Shown: one piece after another, positions 8,843 to 17,247 of the stretch
Layout: every line of letters begins with the position of its first letter
Numbering within the stretch: position 1 is the stretch's first letter
NCBI GenBank assembly: GCA_964651435.1
Contig: CAZYVU010000018.1
Coordinates: forward strand, 1-53,692
Reading direction: 5' to 3'
Origin: CAZYVU01 sp964651435
GTDB taxonomy: Bacteria > Desulfobacterota > Syntrophorhabdia > Syntrophorhabdales > CAYQXL01
DNA length: 53,692 nucleotides
Program-made: the position numbers and the translations under genes
The notes under the pieces: model-generated
The model's input: the letters and a program-made list of their open reading frames with translations, nothing else
Told to the model about the DNA's origin: nothing
Database searches by the model: none

Positions 8843-9051
8843 TGATGTCTCCTCACTATTTCCTTGGCGGTCATCACGGCAACCTTCTCCTTCTTGTCTT
8901 CGGCCAGTACCTTTTTGCTCAGGCAGGCCCGGCTACAGCCATCTACGAGGATCTCTTCGATTGCCTCAAACGCCTCCTCGACCAGAGCCGCCCGCACCTT
9001 TTTTGGATGGACATCGGGATTGCAGTTTCCGCAGAAACGTATCCTTGCCAT
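8839..9051 (-). CDS. Small cysteine-motif protein of unknown function
   Basis: 70-aa protein with an N-terminal CGNCNPDVHP (Cys pair C-x2-C) and a second pair C-x3-C in DGCSRACLSKK around residue 40. Four cysteines in this layout could bind a metal or an Fe-S cluster, or form a redox disulfide; I do not recognise a named family. ATG 9051 is chosen because GAGAAG lies about 9 bases upstream and the conserved-looking start MARIRFCGNC follows; a TTG at 9066 is the alternative. It sits between 4-hydroxybutyryl-CoA dehydratase (11 bases upstream) and the CoA-transferase (4-base overlap), so it is probably translated with both. I infer a role in redox or cluster maintenance of the dehydratase. Confidence 0.75.
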   Translation of the reverse strand: MARIRFCGNCNPDVHPKKVRAALVEEAFEAIEEILVDGCSRACLSKKVLAEDKKEKVAVMTAKEIVRRHQ

Positions 9052-9062
9052 CAATGATCTTC

Positions 9063-10517
9063 TCAATTCCCTTTGATGCCTGCCAGATCCTTCGCAATCT
9101 GCTCCTTATAGTCCAGGTTCGCCAGCCTTCCGATCATAATCTTCTGAGCCTGCGGCGAACCGGCACCGTGCATCGATTCAGTAAGATACCCGACGGCTCC
9201 CATGCCGAGGGTAAGATTCTCGATGAGCCGGTGTATCCTGCAACGGTCCTCTGTGCTGTATGTATGTGCGCTTCTCATGTACTTTTCCAGATACGCACCT
9301 ACGTCCGGGCTCCGAAAATCGCTTTCCATGGGCAGCGTTACAACCAAGCCTCCGGCGACGTCTTGTGCCAGTCTCGATATTTCGTAGGGGAATCTGGTCA
9401 CATTGAGCTTGCATATGTTTGCCAACATGAGATCGATGAGGTAGGTGCCTGACGCCGTAGGCTTCCCCTCGGCCGAACAGGCGACACCACAGGAATAGAT
9501 GGTCTCGTTCAAGTGGATCATCTCGGTGATCTTTTCTTTGATATGGGCCGCCTTCTCCACGCCCTGGATCCTGGCTACTGCCTGGGCAGCGCCGATCAGA
9601 ACATCTCCTACCCCACTCTTGCAGCCGCCATAACTCTGCCTGTGGTAGCCCGCAAAGCGCTCTACGAGGGCACCTGAATAGCGGTATTCTCCACACATAA
9701 AGACCCGTTCCCAGGGAACAAAGGTGTCTGCAAAAACAATGAGTGCCTCCTGGCCCCCGAATGCCGCATTGCCTACGTCAATGTCGCCTGCTTCGAGCCT
9801 TCTCGTATCACAGGACTGCCTGCCGTAAATGTAAAGAATCCCTTGCGCGTCAGCCGGAACAGCAAAGCAAAGCGCATAGTCCTTGTCCTGCTCCCTCATG
9901 GTCTGCGTGGGCATAACCAAAATTTCGTGTGAGTTGACGGCTCCCGTCTGGTGTGCCTTTGCGCCCCTGACTACAATACCGTCAGGTCTCCTTTCGACGA
10001 CGTGCACAAATTGATCCGGGTCCTCCTGGTCCGCCGGAGGGAGCTTTCTGTTGCCCTTTGTATCCGTCATGGCCCCGTCCACAACAAGATCCTTTTGCTG
10101 CACAAACTTGAGGTATTCGCGAAAACGCTTGTTGTATTCCGTCCCCAACTCCTGGTCCATCTCATAGGTAACGGAATCCACGGCGTTGAATCCGTCAAAG
10201 CCCACGCAACGCTGAAAGCAGCACCCTGTTCGCTGGCCCAAGAGCCTCTGCATCTTCACCTTCGTTACCAGGTCCTCGGAGCTTTGGTGCAAATGCGTAA
10301 AACGGTTCACCTTCTCTCCCGTAAGGCTTGATTTCGCTGTAAGAAGCGCCTCGTGCTGGGGGTCATGGGCAAGCTCATAGGTCATTGCGCATGCGTTGAT
10401 GGAGGGACGTATGATGGGATGATCAACATAATTGCTCAACTCCGTCCCGCCAAGGAACACTCTCTTCTTCACTGATCTTAAACTGTCTATATAATCTTTA
10501 CCCGTCATGAGAGACAT
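9063..10517 (-). CDS. abfD: 4-hydroxybutyryl-CoA dehydratase / vinylacetyl-CoA isomerase
   Basis: 484-aa [4Fe-4S]- and FAD-dependent enzyme of the HpaB/AbfD family. It converts 4-hydroxybutyryl-CoA to crotonyl-CoA by a radical mechanism. The cluster ligands known from the Clostridium aminobutyricum enzyme are all present: Cys100 and Cys104 in CCFQRC (or Cys99), His292 and Cys299 in HRQSYGGC. The start ATG has AAGGAGG about 8 bases upstream. It is first in an operon with the small Cys protein and the CoA-transferase, behind a consensus sigma-54 promoter. The protein is oxygen sensitive in characterised cases, which supports an anaerobic host. It could serve 4-aminobutyrate or 4-hydroxybutyrate fermentation, or succinate reduction. 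Confidence 0.95.
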   Translation of the reverse strand: MSLMTGKDYIDSLRSVKKRVFLGGTELSNYVDHPIIRPSINACAMTYELAHDPQHEALLTAKSSLTGEKVNRFTHLHQSSEDLVTKVKMQRLLGQRTGCCFQRCVGFDGFNAVDSVTYEMDQELGTEYNKRFREYLKFVQQKDLVVDGAMTDTKGNRKLPPADQEDPDQFVHVVERRPDGIVVRGAKAHQTGAVNSHEILVMPTQTMREQDKDYALCFAVPADAQGILYIYGRQSCDTRRLEAGDIDVGNAAFGGQEALIVFADTFVPWERVFMCGEYRYSGALVERFAGYHRQSYGGCKSGVGDVLIGAAQAVARIQGVEKAAHIKEKITEMIHLNETIYSCGVACSAEGKPTASGTYLIDLMLANICKLNVTRFPYEISRLAQDVAGGLVVTLPMESDFRSPDVGAYLEKYMRSAHTYSTEDRCRIHRLIENLTLGMGAVGYLTESMHGAGSPQAQKIMIGRLANLDYKEQIAKDLAGIKGN

Positions 10518-10560
10518 AATCTATACCTCCTTCGTCTTGAGCTCCATGTAAATTAATAAT

Positions 10561-10576
10561 AGCAAATTGCGTGCCA
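10561..10576 (-). promoter_or_regulatory. Sigma-54 (-24/-12) promoter of the 4-hydroxybutyryl-CoA dehydratase operon
   Basis: Minus-strand TGGCACGCAATTTGCT matches the sigma-54 consensus TGGCACG-N4-TTGCW at every fixed position, with the GG and GC elements 10 bases apart. The predicted start is near 10550, some 33 bases before the ATG. An activator ATPase is therefore required; the nearest candidate is encoded at 17248-18984. Confidence 0.85.
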
Positions 10577-10647
10577 CTCACAAATCCGGTCGGCGCGCGC
10601 CACCGGCCTTTGGAGCGAAGAGCCAACCTATTGATATTACGCCTATA

Positions 10648-10662
10648 AATGAGCTCCTCATT
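10648..10662. promoter_or_regulatory. Inverted repeat, possible activator site
   Basis: AATGAG-N3-CTCATT, a perfect 6-bp inverted repeat, lies about 80 bases upstream of the -24 element at 10575, a normal distance for a sigma-54 enhancer. No second copy was noticed near the other sigma-54 promoters, so its role is a guess. Confidence 0.3.
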
Positions 10663-10723
10663 GAAACCTGATGCGCAGCCGCACGGAGCGGCATCTGCAG
10701 CCGGCTCACATGATAGAAATACG

Positions 10724-10757
10724 ATTCGGGCCGATGCATTTTTGCATCGGCCCGAAT
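10724..10757 (-). terminator. Terminator of the liv-type operon
   Basis: A perfect 15-bp stem (10724-10738 with 10743-10757) closed by a TTTT loop, 31 bases past the livF stop. The minus strand after the stem is only moderately T-rich (CGTATTTCTATC). It also insulates the sigma-54 promoter of the next operon. Confidence 0.8.
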
Positions 10758-10788
10758 AGCGACATCTATGAAGAGGGGGATTAGACTG

Positions 10789-11493
10789 TTAAACGGCCAA
10801 ATACTGCTTCTTGATTCCCTCGTCCGACTTGAACGTATCAATATCGGCCTCGTACCGAATATATCCCTTATCGATGATTGCCACCCGGTCCGATACGGCC
10901 ATGGCAAACTTGATGTTCTGCTCAGATAGAAGTATCGTGGTTCCAACTTCCTTCAACTTGAGCACCAGATCCTTGAGCGTCTTAACCATGACGGGACTCA
11001 ACCCCTCGCTTGGCTCATCGAGAAGGACGACATCGGGATTGCCCATGAGCGTTCTGGCGATGGTGAGCATCTGCTGCTCGCCGCCGGAAAGCGTTCCCCC
11101 GGGCCGGCCCTGAAATTCCTTGAGCACAGGAAAGTAATCGTAAACCATATCCAAACTCCATACGCCCTTCTTACCCGTTGACGTTCCAAGAACCAGATTC
11201 TCCTTAACGGAGAGCGGTCCAAAGATCTTGCGGTCCTCCGGCACAAGGCCCACTCCCAGCCGGGCGATCTGATAAGGCTTCATTCCCGTTATATCCTTGC
11301 CCTTGAAAATCACCTTGCCGCGCTTCGGTTGAATCAACATGACGATTGTCTTGAAGGTAGTGCTCTTCCCTGCTCCGTTTCGACCCATCAGACAGAGCGT
11401 TTCTCCCTGCCGGACCGAAAAGCCTACATCAAATAGGATGTGGCTTTTTCCGTAATATGAGTTCAGATTTTCAGAGACTAAGACTTCTGCCAT
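10789..11493 (-). CDS. livF: HAAT-type ABC transporter ATPase, LivF-like
   Basis: 234-aa ATPase of the branched-chain amino-acid (HAAT) ABC family. Walker A is GRNGAGKST near residue 36, the signature LSGGEQQMLTIAR lies near 135, and Walker B is VVLLDEPSEGLSP near 157. The ATG at 11493 is preferred to an upstream in-frame start at 11571, because it begins with the family-typical MAEVLVSENLNSYYG and has AGAGGTG at a proper distance. It starts one base after the livG stop. It is the last gene of the liv operon, before a strong hairpin. The substrate is set by the binding protein and may not be an amino acid in this metabolic type. Confidence 0.94.
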   Translation of the reverse strand: MAEVLVSENLNSYYGKSHILFDVGFSVRQGETLCLMGRNGAGKSTTFKTIVMLIQPKRGKVIFKGKDITGMKPYQIARLGVGLVPEDRKIFGPLSVKENLVLGTSTGKKGVWSLDMVYDYFPVLKEFQGRPGGTLSGGEQQMLTIARTLMGNPDVVLLDEPSEGLSPVMVKTLKDLVLKLKEVGTTILLSEQNIKFAMAVSDRVAIIDKGYIRYEADIDTFKSDEGIKKQYLAV

Positions 11494-11494
11494 C

Positions 11495-12250
11495 TTACAA
11501 CACCTCTTTTCCGAGATAGGCTTCGATAACCCTTTCATGGTTCCTGATATAATCCGGATCGCCCTCGGCAATTAGCTCACCCTGAACAAGCACCCTGATC
11601 ACCTGGGCAATCCCGAACACCATATCCATATCATGTTCTATAAATATGGTCGTGAGCTGAAAATACTCATGGAGTTCCTTGAGAAGGTGCATCATCTTCA
11701 CCCGCTCATCAGGAGCCATTCCGGCAGTCGGCTCGTCCAAGAGCAGGATTTTGGGGTCCAGAGTGAGCGCTATGGCTATATCAAGAATCTTCTGGTCGCC
11801 GTGCGAAAGCTCTGATGCCTTTAAGTCCCTGCAGTCAAAAAGGCCGATCTTTTGAAGAATAAGGTCAGTGTGCTCCTTGATATCCTTAAATCTCGTCTTG
11901 TTAACAAGTAATTTCGCATTCTTATCAAAGTTGGCAAGGCCGGCGAGGTAGACGTTGTCGTATACAGTTTCCTCGAGAAAAAGGCTGGCCACCTGGAAGG
12001 CCCTCACCATACCCATCTTCACGATCTTTTCCGGTCGCTCATGGGTTATGTCGACATTCTTATAGACAACAGCGCCACTATCGGAGGGGATATAGCCCGT
12101 AATCTGGTTAAAGAAGGTCGTTTTGCCCGCCCCGTTTGGACCTATGATTGCCGACATCTCACCCTGCTGCACCTGAATATTCACGTGGTTTGTAACGTGA
12201 ATGCCGCCAAAATGCTTGTCAAGGTCTCTGATTTCAAGTATTGCAGACAA
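11495..12250 (-). CDS. livG: HAAT-type ABC transporter ATPase, LivG-like
   Basis: 251-aa ATPase that pairs with LivF. Walker A is GPNGAGKTT, the signature is the LivG-typical LSHGDQKILDIAIAL, and Walker B is ILLLDEPTAGMAP; the C-terminal VLVQGELIAEGDPDYIR segment is also characteristic. A longer open frame reaches 12400, but the family start falls at the TTG at 12250 (LSAILEIRDLDKHFGG), which has AAGGAG 7 bases upstream. This makes a 17-base overlap with the end of livM. I therefore assign a TTG start; the longer form would add about 50 unrelated residues. Confidence 0.9.
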   Translation of the reverse strand: MSAILEIRDLDKHFGGIHVTNHVNIQVQQGEMSAIIGPNGAGKTTFFNQITGYIPSDSGAVVYKNVDITHERPEKIVKMGMVRAFQVASLFLEETVYDNVYLAGLANFDKNAKLLVNKTRFKDIKEHTDLILQKIGLFDCRDLKASELSHGDQKILDIAIALTLDPKILLLDEPTAGMAPDERVKMMHLLKELHEYFQLTTIFIEHDMDMVFGIAQVIRVLVQGELIAEGDPDYIRNHERVIEAYLGKEVL

Positions 12251-13202
12251 CTTCCGTCTCCTTTTTTTCCACTTTGTCTTTTCTTCCCCATATTCCCCTG
12301 ATACCAAGGATACCTCTTGGAAAGAGGAGGACCGCGGCGAGCACCACGACGCCGATGCTGAAGGACCAGTATTCAGTATACTTTCCAACGATTTCCTCAA
12401 GGCCCGTGAGGATAGCCGCCCCGATGATGGGCCCGAAAAAGGTTCCCATGCCCCCGATCGTGCACATCAGGATTGCATTCCCCGACATGGGCCAATGCAG
12501 CATGTCCGGATGAATGCTTCCGTCAAGCCCCGCATAGAGACCTCCGGCTACGGCCGCAAAAAAGGCCGTGATGACATAGGCCTTAAGCTGGTTCTTGTAA
12601 ACATTCAGGCCAAGAAACGTGATCCGCTGGGGATTCTGGCGTATACCATTAAGCACCTCCCCAAAAGGAGAGCGCCTAATTTTCCAAAGAATAAAAACAC
12701 ACACTGTCACTACGGCCAAGCTGAAAAGATAGTATTTTGTGACGCCGCCGGTCAGCAATTCAGGCTTTGGTATGGCCTGAATGCCGTCGTCACCCCCGGT
12801 AAAGTGATACAGCTTGAAGGTTAGCCCCCAGGCAAGCTGAGCAAAGGCGAGCGTAAGCATAGTGAAGTACACTCCGGTAAGGCGCAACGTCAGCAAACCG
12901 ATCAGTACGGACACCGCGGCTGCGAGTATCGCCCCTAAGAAAATATAAACGATAAAGAATTCCGGCCCTATGGATTTAGCCAGCATACCGGTGGTGTAAG
13001 CTCCTATGCCGTAGAACAAAGCGTGACCGAAGGATACGAGGCCCGTCGTCCCAAAAAGCAGGTTGAAGGCAACGGCATAGAGGCTAAATATGATCACACG
13101 GGCTACGAGGTGTGTGTAATGTTCACCTGGGTTCACCGCCACAAGGCCGAGAAAGAGTACAAAATATATGATCCAGGGCAAATAATCCTTGAGTCTTTTC
13201 AA
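12234..13202 (-). CDS. livM: HAAT-type ABC transporter permease, LivM-like
   Basis: 322-aa inner-membrane permease with about eight to nine hydrophobic segments from residue 9 to about 300. The LivM motif GLVSFGHALFYGIGAYTTGML lies near 52-72 and the coupling-region sequence RQNPQRITFLGLNVY near 185. The N-terminus (MKRLKDYLPW) is followed at once by the first helix. It lies between livH (4-base gap) and livG (overlap). The extreme C-terminus is a charged Lys/Glu tail, as is common in this family. Confidence 0.94.
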   Translation of the reverse strand: MKRLKDYLPWIIYFVLFLGLVAVNPGEHYTHLVARVIIFSLYAVAFNLLFGTTGLVSFGHALFYGIGAYTTGMLAKSIGPEFFIVYIFLGAILAAAVSVLIGLLTLRLTGVYFTMLTLAFAQLAWGLTFKLYHFTGGDDGIQAIPKPELLTGGVTKYYLFSLAVVTVCVFILWKIRRSPFGEVLNGIRQNPQRITFLGLNVYKNQLKAYVITAFFAAVAGGLYAGLDGSIHPDMLHWPMSGNAILMCTIGGMGTFFGPIIGAAILTGLEEIVGKYTEYWSFSIGVVVLAAVLLFPRGILGIRGIWGRKDKVEKKETEVVCNT

Positions 13203-13206
13203 AATG

Positions 13207-14091
13207 CTATTTCCTCCCCGTTGTTTTCAGAGACAATAGGCCTTCCGGCTTTACGATCAGCACGATAATCATGACAATGAAGGTGAGAACCGTTGCCAGC
13301 TCCGGCATCCAGAGAATCCCAAAGGAAAGGACTTCACCGATAATGAGGGCCCCCAGCAGGGCACCCCAGAAATTACCGAAGCCTCCAATGACCACGACTA
13401 TCATCGAATCGATGATCACCTCGATACCGGCACCGGGCGTTACCGTCCGCATGGGCGCCGCCAGCACGCCTGCAAGGCCTCCCATGGCCGTGGCCACACC
13501 GAAGGTCAGGGTCATGATAAGGGGAACATTGCTTCCGAGGAGGCCCAGCATTTCCCTGTCCAAGGACGAAGCCCTTACCATCTTGCCCTTGTCCGTACGT
13601 GACAGGAAATACCAGGCAAAGAGAACGACCACAATACCGACCACGATGATAAAAGCGTTGTATGCCGGTACGACGATGTCCCCGAAACTAACTGACCCGG
13701 AAAAGATATCGGGCTTAGGTATGGTTTTATACTCAGGGCCCCAGATGAACTTCACTGCATCATCAAGGATCAAAATAAAGGCGTATGTCATCAGGAGTTG
13801 AAAAGCGCCCTCCTGTGCCCGTCCGTATATGCGCCTGAGAAATAGGAACTCTATGATCATTCCGATGATTCCCGCGCCTATCGTGCCCGCGATCAGACCG
13901 ACCCAGAAGTTGCTGAAAAACTGCATAATCTGGTAGGCAAAATAGGTACCCAGCAGATAGAATGACCCGTGAGCGAAGTTAAGCACATTGACGACCCCGA
14001 AGATCAATGTCAGCCCGCTCGATACGAGAAAGAGCAGCATTGCCACGGAGAGCCCGCTGATAAACTGAGCGACAATTGTATTAATATCCAT
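13207..14091 (-). CDS. livH: HAAT-type ABC transporter permease, LivH-like
   Basis: 294-aa inner-membrane permease with eight or so hydrophobic segments. It has the LivH start pattern GLTLIFGVVNVLNFAHGSFYLLG (about 27-49), where the NFAHG motif is diagnostic, and the VIGGFGNFWGALLGAL segment near 235. It is the second gene of the operon, 20 bases after livK. It forms the transmembrane channel with LivM. Nothing unusual is seen. Confidence 0.95.
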   Translation of the reverse strand: MDINTIVAQFISGLSVAMLLFLVSSGLTLIFGVVNVLNFAHGSFYLLGTYFAYQIMQFFSNFWVGLIAGTIGAGIIGMIIEFLFLRRIYGRAQEGAFQLLMTYAFILILDDAVKFIWGPEYKTIPKPDIFSGSVSFGDIVVPAYNAFIIVVGIVVVLFAWYFLSRTDKGKMVRASSLDREMLGLLGSNVPLIMTLTFGVATAMGGLAGVLAAPMRTVTPGAGIEVIIDSMIVVVIGGFGNFWGALLGALIIGEVLSFGILWMPELATVLTFIVMIIVLIVKPEGLLSLKTTGRK

Positions 14092-14111
14092 ACCTAAGCC
14101 CTTCTCTTAAG

Positions 14112-15353
14112 TTACTTTTTGACTTTCTTCAGGTACTCAACATATTCGGGCATGGGCCAAAGCTTATCGGCCTGGTAAACTTTCAAATTGCCCAGCATGT
14201 ATTTGGCAGGCGGGAACTTATCGTTCTTGACCGTCGTGCCGATAGCCTGCACCTGGACAATCTGGTGGTATGTGGGATCGATGTAGGATGTAAAGCCGGC
14301 AGGATCCTCGGGGCACGGAACTTTCATTCCTTCCAGGGCCTTTACCAGAGCCTCCGTGTCATCGGCGTTTCCAACCTTCCTTATGGCCTCGGCTATCATC
14401 TTGATGCCCACATAGGCACCCTCAGCAGCGTAGGAAGGGTATCTTCCGGTAGCCTTATAGAACTTCTGAACGTAGGTCTTGTTTGCGGCCGTGTCGGGCC
14501 AGTTGTTGTGGTGGCGGGCCGAGAGAATGATACCGGCCGGCATATCGGCGCCCAATGCCGCCAGAGCCTCATAGTTACCACCGGCATCAACGTGGAAATA
14601 TTTCATCTTCTCGAAAAGTTTGTATGGCTTCGCCTGCTTTATGAAAGATACCGTGTCGCCTCCCCAGAACCCTGCCACCAGAATGTCCGGGGCCGCCTTC
14701 ATAATTGCCGTGATGTAAGAGGTATAGTCCGGCTCGTAGAGCTTTGGCCAGTACTCGCCAACGACTTCATACTTCACGCCCAGCTTGTCAAGCCCCCACT
14801 TGAGCTCCATCCACTGGTCACGACCGTATGCGTAGTCGGGGCCGATATAGGCGATCTTCTTCCAGCCCTTTACCTCATCCTTCAAGTAGTAAGCGCCGGC
14901 CATCATCGACTGAAACGTATTGTTCGAGCTTCTGAAGTAGTACTTCTGGAACTTGTTCGCCGTCAGGTCCGTCGCCGCATGGTCGGAACCGACAAAAATG
15001 ACCTTGTTTTCTTTGCTCACTTCCGTAACAGCAAGCCCGATTGCCGAGGATATGATGCCAAAGAGAAATTTAACCTTTTCGTCCGTTATATATCGTTTCG
15101 CCACGCTGACAGCATATTGCGGATTTTTGTCATCCGTTATGATGACTTCCAGCTTTCTCCCACCCGGTAGCCCCTTTGCATTTTCCTCATCAAGCGCGAT
15201 CTTAATCGCCACTTCCGAGTCCTTGCCGTACTGGCCGCCCCTGCCGGTCATCGTATAGAGCGCACCGATCTTGATCGGCTCAGCGCCATACACAGCGGCC
15301 ACAGGAACCAGCATTGCTGCGATCAACAGCATAGCCAATACCTTCAGTTTCAT
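14112..15353 (-). CDS. livK: HAAT-type periplasmic substrate-binding protein, LivK-like
   Basis: 413-aa exported binding protein (Peripla_BP_6). The signal peptide ends near VYGA-EPIKIG at about residue 24. The fold signature IGALYTMTGRGGQYG follows, with the inter-lobe segment SAIGLAVTEVSKENKVIFVGSDHAATDLT near 105-130. Family members bind branched-chain amino acids, amides, urea or aromatic acids, and the ligand cannot be called here. It is first in the operon, with GGAGGAG before its start and a sigma-54 promoter about 75 bases upstream. Proximity to the 4-hydroxybutyrate genes, also sigma-54 controlled, suggests both serve the same nutrient response. Confidence 0.94.
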   Translation of the reverse strand: MKLKVLAMLLIAAMLVPVAAVYGAEPIKIGALYTMTGRGGQYGKDSEVAIKIALDEENAKGLPGGRKLEVIITDDKNPQYAVSVAKRYITDEKVKFLFGIISSAIGLAVTEVSKENKVIFVGSDHAATDLTANKFQKYYFRSSNNTFQSMMAGAYYLKDEVKGWKKIAYIGPDYAYGRDQWMELKWGLDKLGVKYEVVGEYWPKLYEPDYTSYITAIMKAAPDILVAGFWGGDTVSFIKQAKPYKLFEKMKYFHVDAGGNYEALAALGADMPAGIILSARHHNNWPDTAANKTYVQKFYKATGRYPSYAAEGAYVGIKMIAEAIRKVGNADDTEALVKALEGMKVPCPEDPAGFTSYIDPTYHQIVQVQAIGTTVKNDKFPPAKYMLGNLKVYQADKLWPMPEYVEYLKKVKK

Positions 15354-15427
15354 GACACTCCTCCTTTTAAAGTTGAGTATTGTGTTGCCTATGTCAAAAA
15401 CAGCTTCATATGGATGATACTTTTCGA

Positions 15428-15443
15428 AGCAATTTATGTGCCA
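15428..15443 (-). promoter_or_regulatory. Sigma-54 promoter of the liv-type operon
   Basis: Minus-strand TGGCACATAAATTGCT fits TGGCAC-N5-TTGCW with GG and GC 10 bases apart. The predicted start near 15417 gives a leader of about 64 bases before livK. The rest of the 15354-15626 gap holds no gene. A 13-base sequence containing the palindrome AACATGTT (15473-15485) also occurs upstream of the sigma-54 promoter at 41176. Confidence 0.8.
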
Positions 15444-15626
15444 TGGTTACATTACATACCGATGGCTGGGAAATCAACATGTTAGCTGCAGGTGATGGAA
15501 CCGTAATCCCCATTTGAGTCTTAAATGAATCACACCGATGCATGACTGAATCAGCCATACGGGTAGGACCTCTCATCCGTCCAACATAACGACATGCTTG
15601 GACTTACCTGATTTGGCTTCTACTCC

Positions 15627-17120
15627 TCAGATTAGGGCGATCGCCCTCTCGACCCTCTTCAGTGTCTCCTCCCTCCCCAGTACTGCCGCCACCTCAAAGG
15701 CACCGGGGCTGGCCTTTCTCCCCGTCAGGCACGTTCGCAACGGCCACAAGACGCTGCCCACATTCAAGCCTGCCGATTTTATGTGGGACCCAATGGCCTC
15801 CTCTATGACACCGGTTGCCCACTCCTCCTGCCCGATACCGCGAAGGACCGGGAGAACCTCTCTAAGATTCCCTGCCGCCTCCTCCAGCGTCATCTTTTTC
15901 CACACGAGAAGTCCCGGCTCATAGCTCAGCTCCTCGGTGAAAAAGAATGAAACCATGTCGGCTATATCGGCGATTTTTTTTATCCGCTCCTGTTCGATCG
16001 CCACAACGGCCTTGAGATATTCCTCCGTAATTGATTTGCCCCCGGAGCATGTTTCAAACCCGCCGTCGGCACGCCCTCTTATAAACCCGGCGCTTATTAG
16101 CGTCGGTAGGCAAAGCTTTAGCAATCTCTCAGGAGACATGCGCCTGATATAGTAACCGTTAAAGTATTCCAGCTTATCGACGTCAAAAATGGCCGGACTG
16201 GCGCCGATGCTTCGAATATCGAAATTCCTTTTCAGTTCCTCCAATGAAAGTATCTCGTTGTCGTCCTTGGGATGCCAGCCCAGAAGCACGCAAAAATTGA
16301 TGAGCGCTTCCGGCAGATAGCCCTTGTCCCGAAACTCCTCCACCATTACATCGCCGTGCCGCTTGCTGAGCTTACCTCCGCCTTTGTTCAAAATCACCGG
16401 GTAGTGAACAAACTTCGGCATATCCCACCCAAAGGACCCGTACAGAAGCACGTTCTTCGGAAAAGAAGGCAGCCACTCGTCGGCCCTGGTCACATGGCTG
16501 ATCTCCATAAGGTGATCATCCACAACGTTGGCAAACTGATACGTCGGAACGCCATTGGATTTAACAAGAACGTGGTCGTCGAGCGTCAGGGCGTTAAACC
16601 GAATCTCCCCCCGAATTTCGTCGTAGACCACCACTTCCCCCTCAAGCGGCATCTTTTGCCTTACAACAAAGCTCTCGCCGGCGTCCAATCTCCGCGTCAC
16701 CTCGTCATTGCTCAGGTTTCGGCAGGTTCGGTCGTACTGTGTCGGCAGCTTCCTTGCCTGCTGCTCTTCCCTCATTGCTCTCAGCCTATCGGCGCTGCAA
16801 AAACAACGGTACGCATCACCTTTTTCCAGAAGAGTCTTGACGTGCTTGTGATATATGTCAAGCCTCTGACTCTGCACGTAAGGCCCATATTCTCCCCCGA
16901 CGTGCGGCCCCTCATCGAAGGCGATGCCGACCCAGCGAAGAATCTCTATAAGACTTTCGACGGCCCCCTGAACTTCCCTTTCCTGATCCGTATCCTCAAT
17001 ACGCAGGATGCACCGACCTCCGCCACTCTTGGCGATAAGGTACGTGAATAACGCCGTTCGAAGACTCCCAATGTGCAAGAAACCGGTTGGACTTGGCGCA
17101 AATCTGACTCTTACAGACAT
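15627..17120 (-). CDS. gltX: Glutamyl-tRNA synthetase
   Basis: 497-aa class I aminoacyl-tRNA synthetase that charges tRNA-Glu (and tRNA-Gln in organisms without GlnRS). The N-terminal RFAPSPTGFLHIGSLRTAL holds the HIGH-type motif (HIGS), and GGGKLSKRHGD near 245-255 is the KMSKS equivalent. The C-terminal anticodon-binding helical domain is complete and the length is normal. It lies between the sigma-54 activator gene (127-base gap) and the liv operon (273-base gap), so it is probably its own unit. A minus-strand TATACT at 17154-17159 may be its -10 element, without a clear -35. Confidence 0.97.
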   Translation of the reverse strand: MSVRVRFAPSPTGFLHIGSLRTALFTYLIAKSGGGRCILRIEDTDQEREVQGAVESLIEILRWVGIAFDEGPHVGGEYGPYVQSQRLDIYHKHVKTLLEKGDAYRCFCSADRLRAMREEQQARKLPTQYDRTCRNLSNDEVTRRLDAGESFVVRQKMPLEGEVVVYDEIRGEIRFNALTLDDHVLVKSNGVPTYQFANVVDDHLMEISHVTRADEWLPSFPKNVLLYGSFGWDMPKFVHYPVILNKGGGKLSKRHGDVMVEEFRDKGYLPEALINFCVLLGWHPKDDNEILSLEELKRNFDIRSIGASPAIFDVDKLEYFNGYYIRRMSPERLLKLCLPTLISAGFIRGRADGGFETCSGGKSITEEYLKAVVAIEQERIKKIADIADMVSFFFTEELSYEPGLLVWKKMTLEEAAGNLREVLPVLRGIGQEEWATGVIEEAIGSHIKSAGLNVGSVLWPLRTCLTGRKASPGAFEVAAVLGREETLKRVERAIALI

Positions 17121-17247
17121 CTGTTCAGTAACCTCCTAAATGGGGAATGGACAAGTATACACTCTTTTCAGCCCCGTTCTTAATCAAAAATAGCGTTCTG
17201 CCTACCGTGCCTGGATGCCTGGGCGGGAGAAAAATTGTGGATACGTG

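Noticed and set aside
14265..15170. Plus-strand open frame of 301 codons
   Set aside because: Antisense to the LivK-type binding protein; composition has no domain signature.
15392..15397. Perfect TTGACA on the minus strand upstream of livK
   Set aside because: No acceptable -10 element at 16-18 bases; the sigma-54 promoter just upstream explains the operon better.
15634..15647. 14-bp palindrome AGGGCGATCGCCCT near the gltX end
   Set aside because: It falls inside the last codons of gltX, has no T-run, and is a single copy, so neither a terminator nor an operator is supported.
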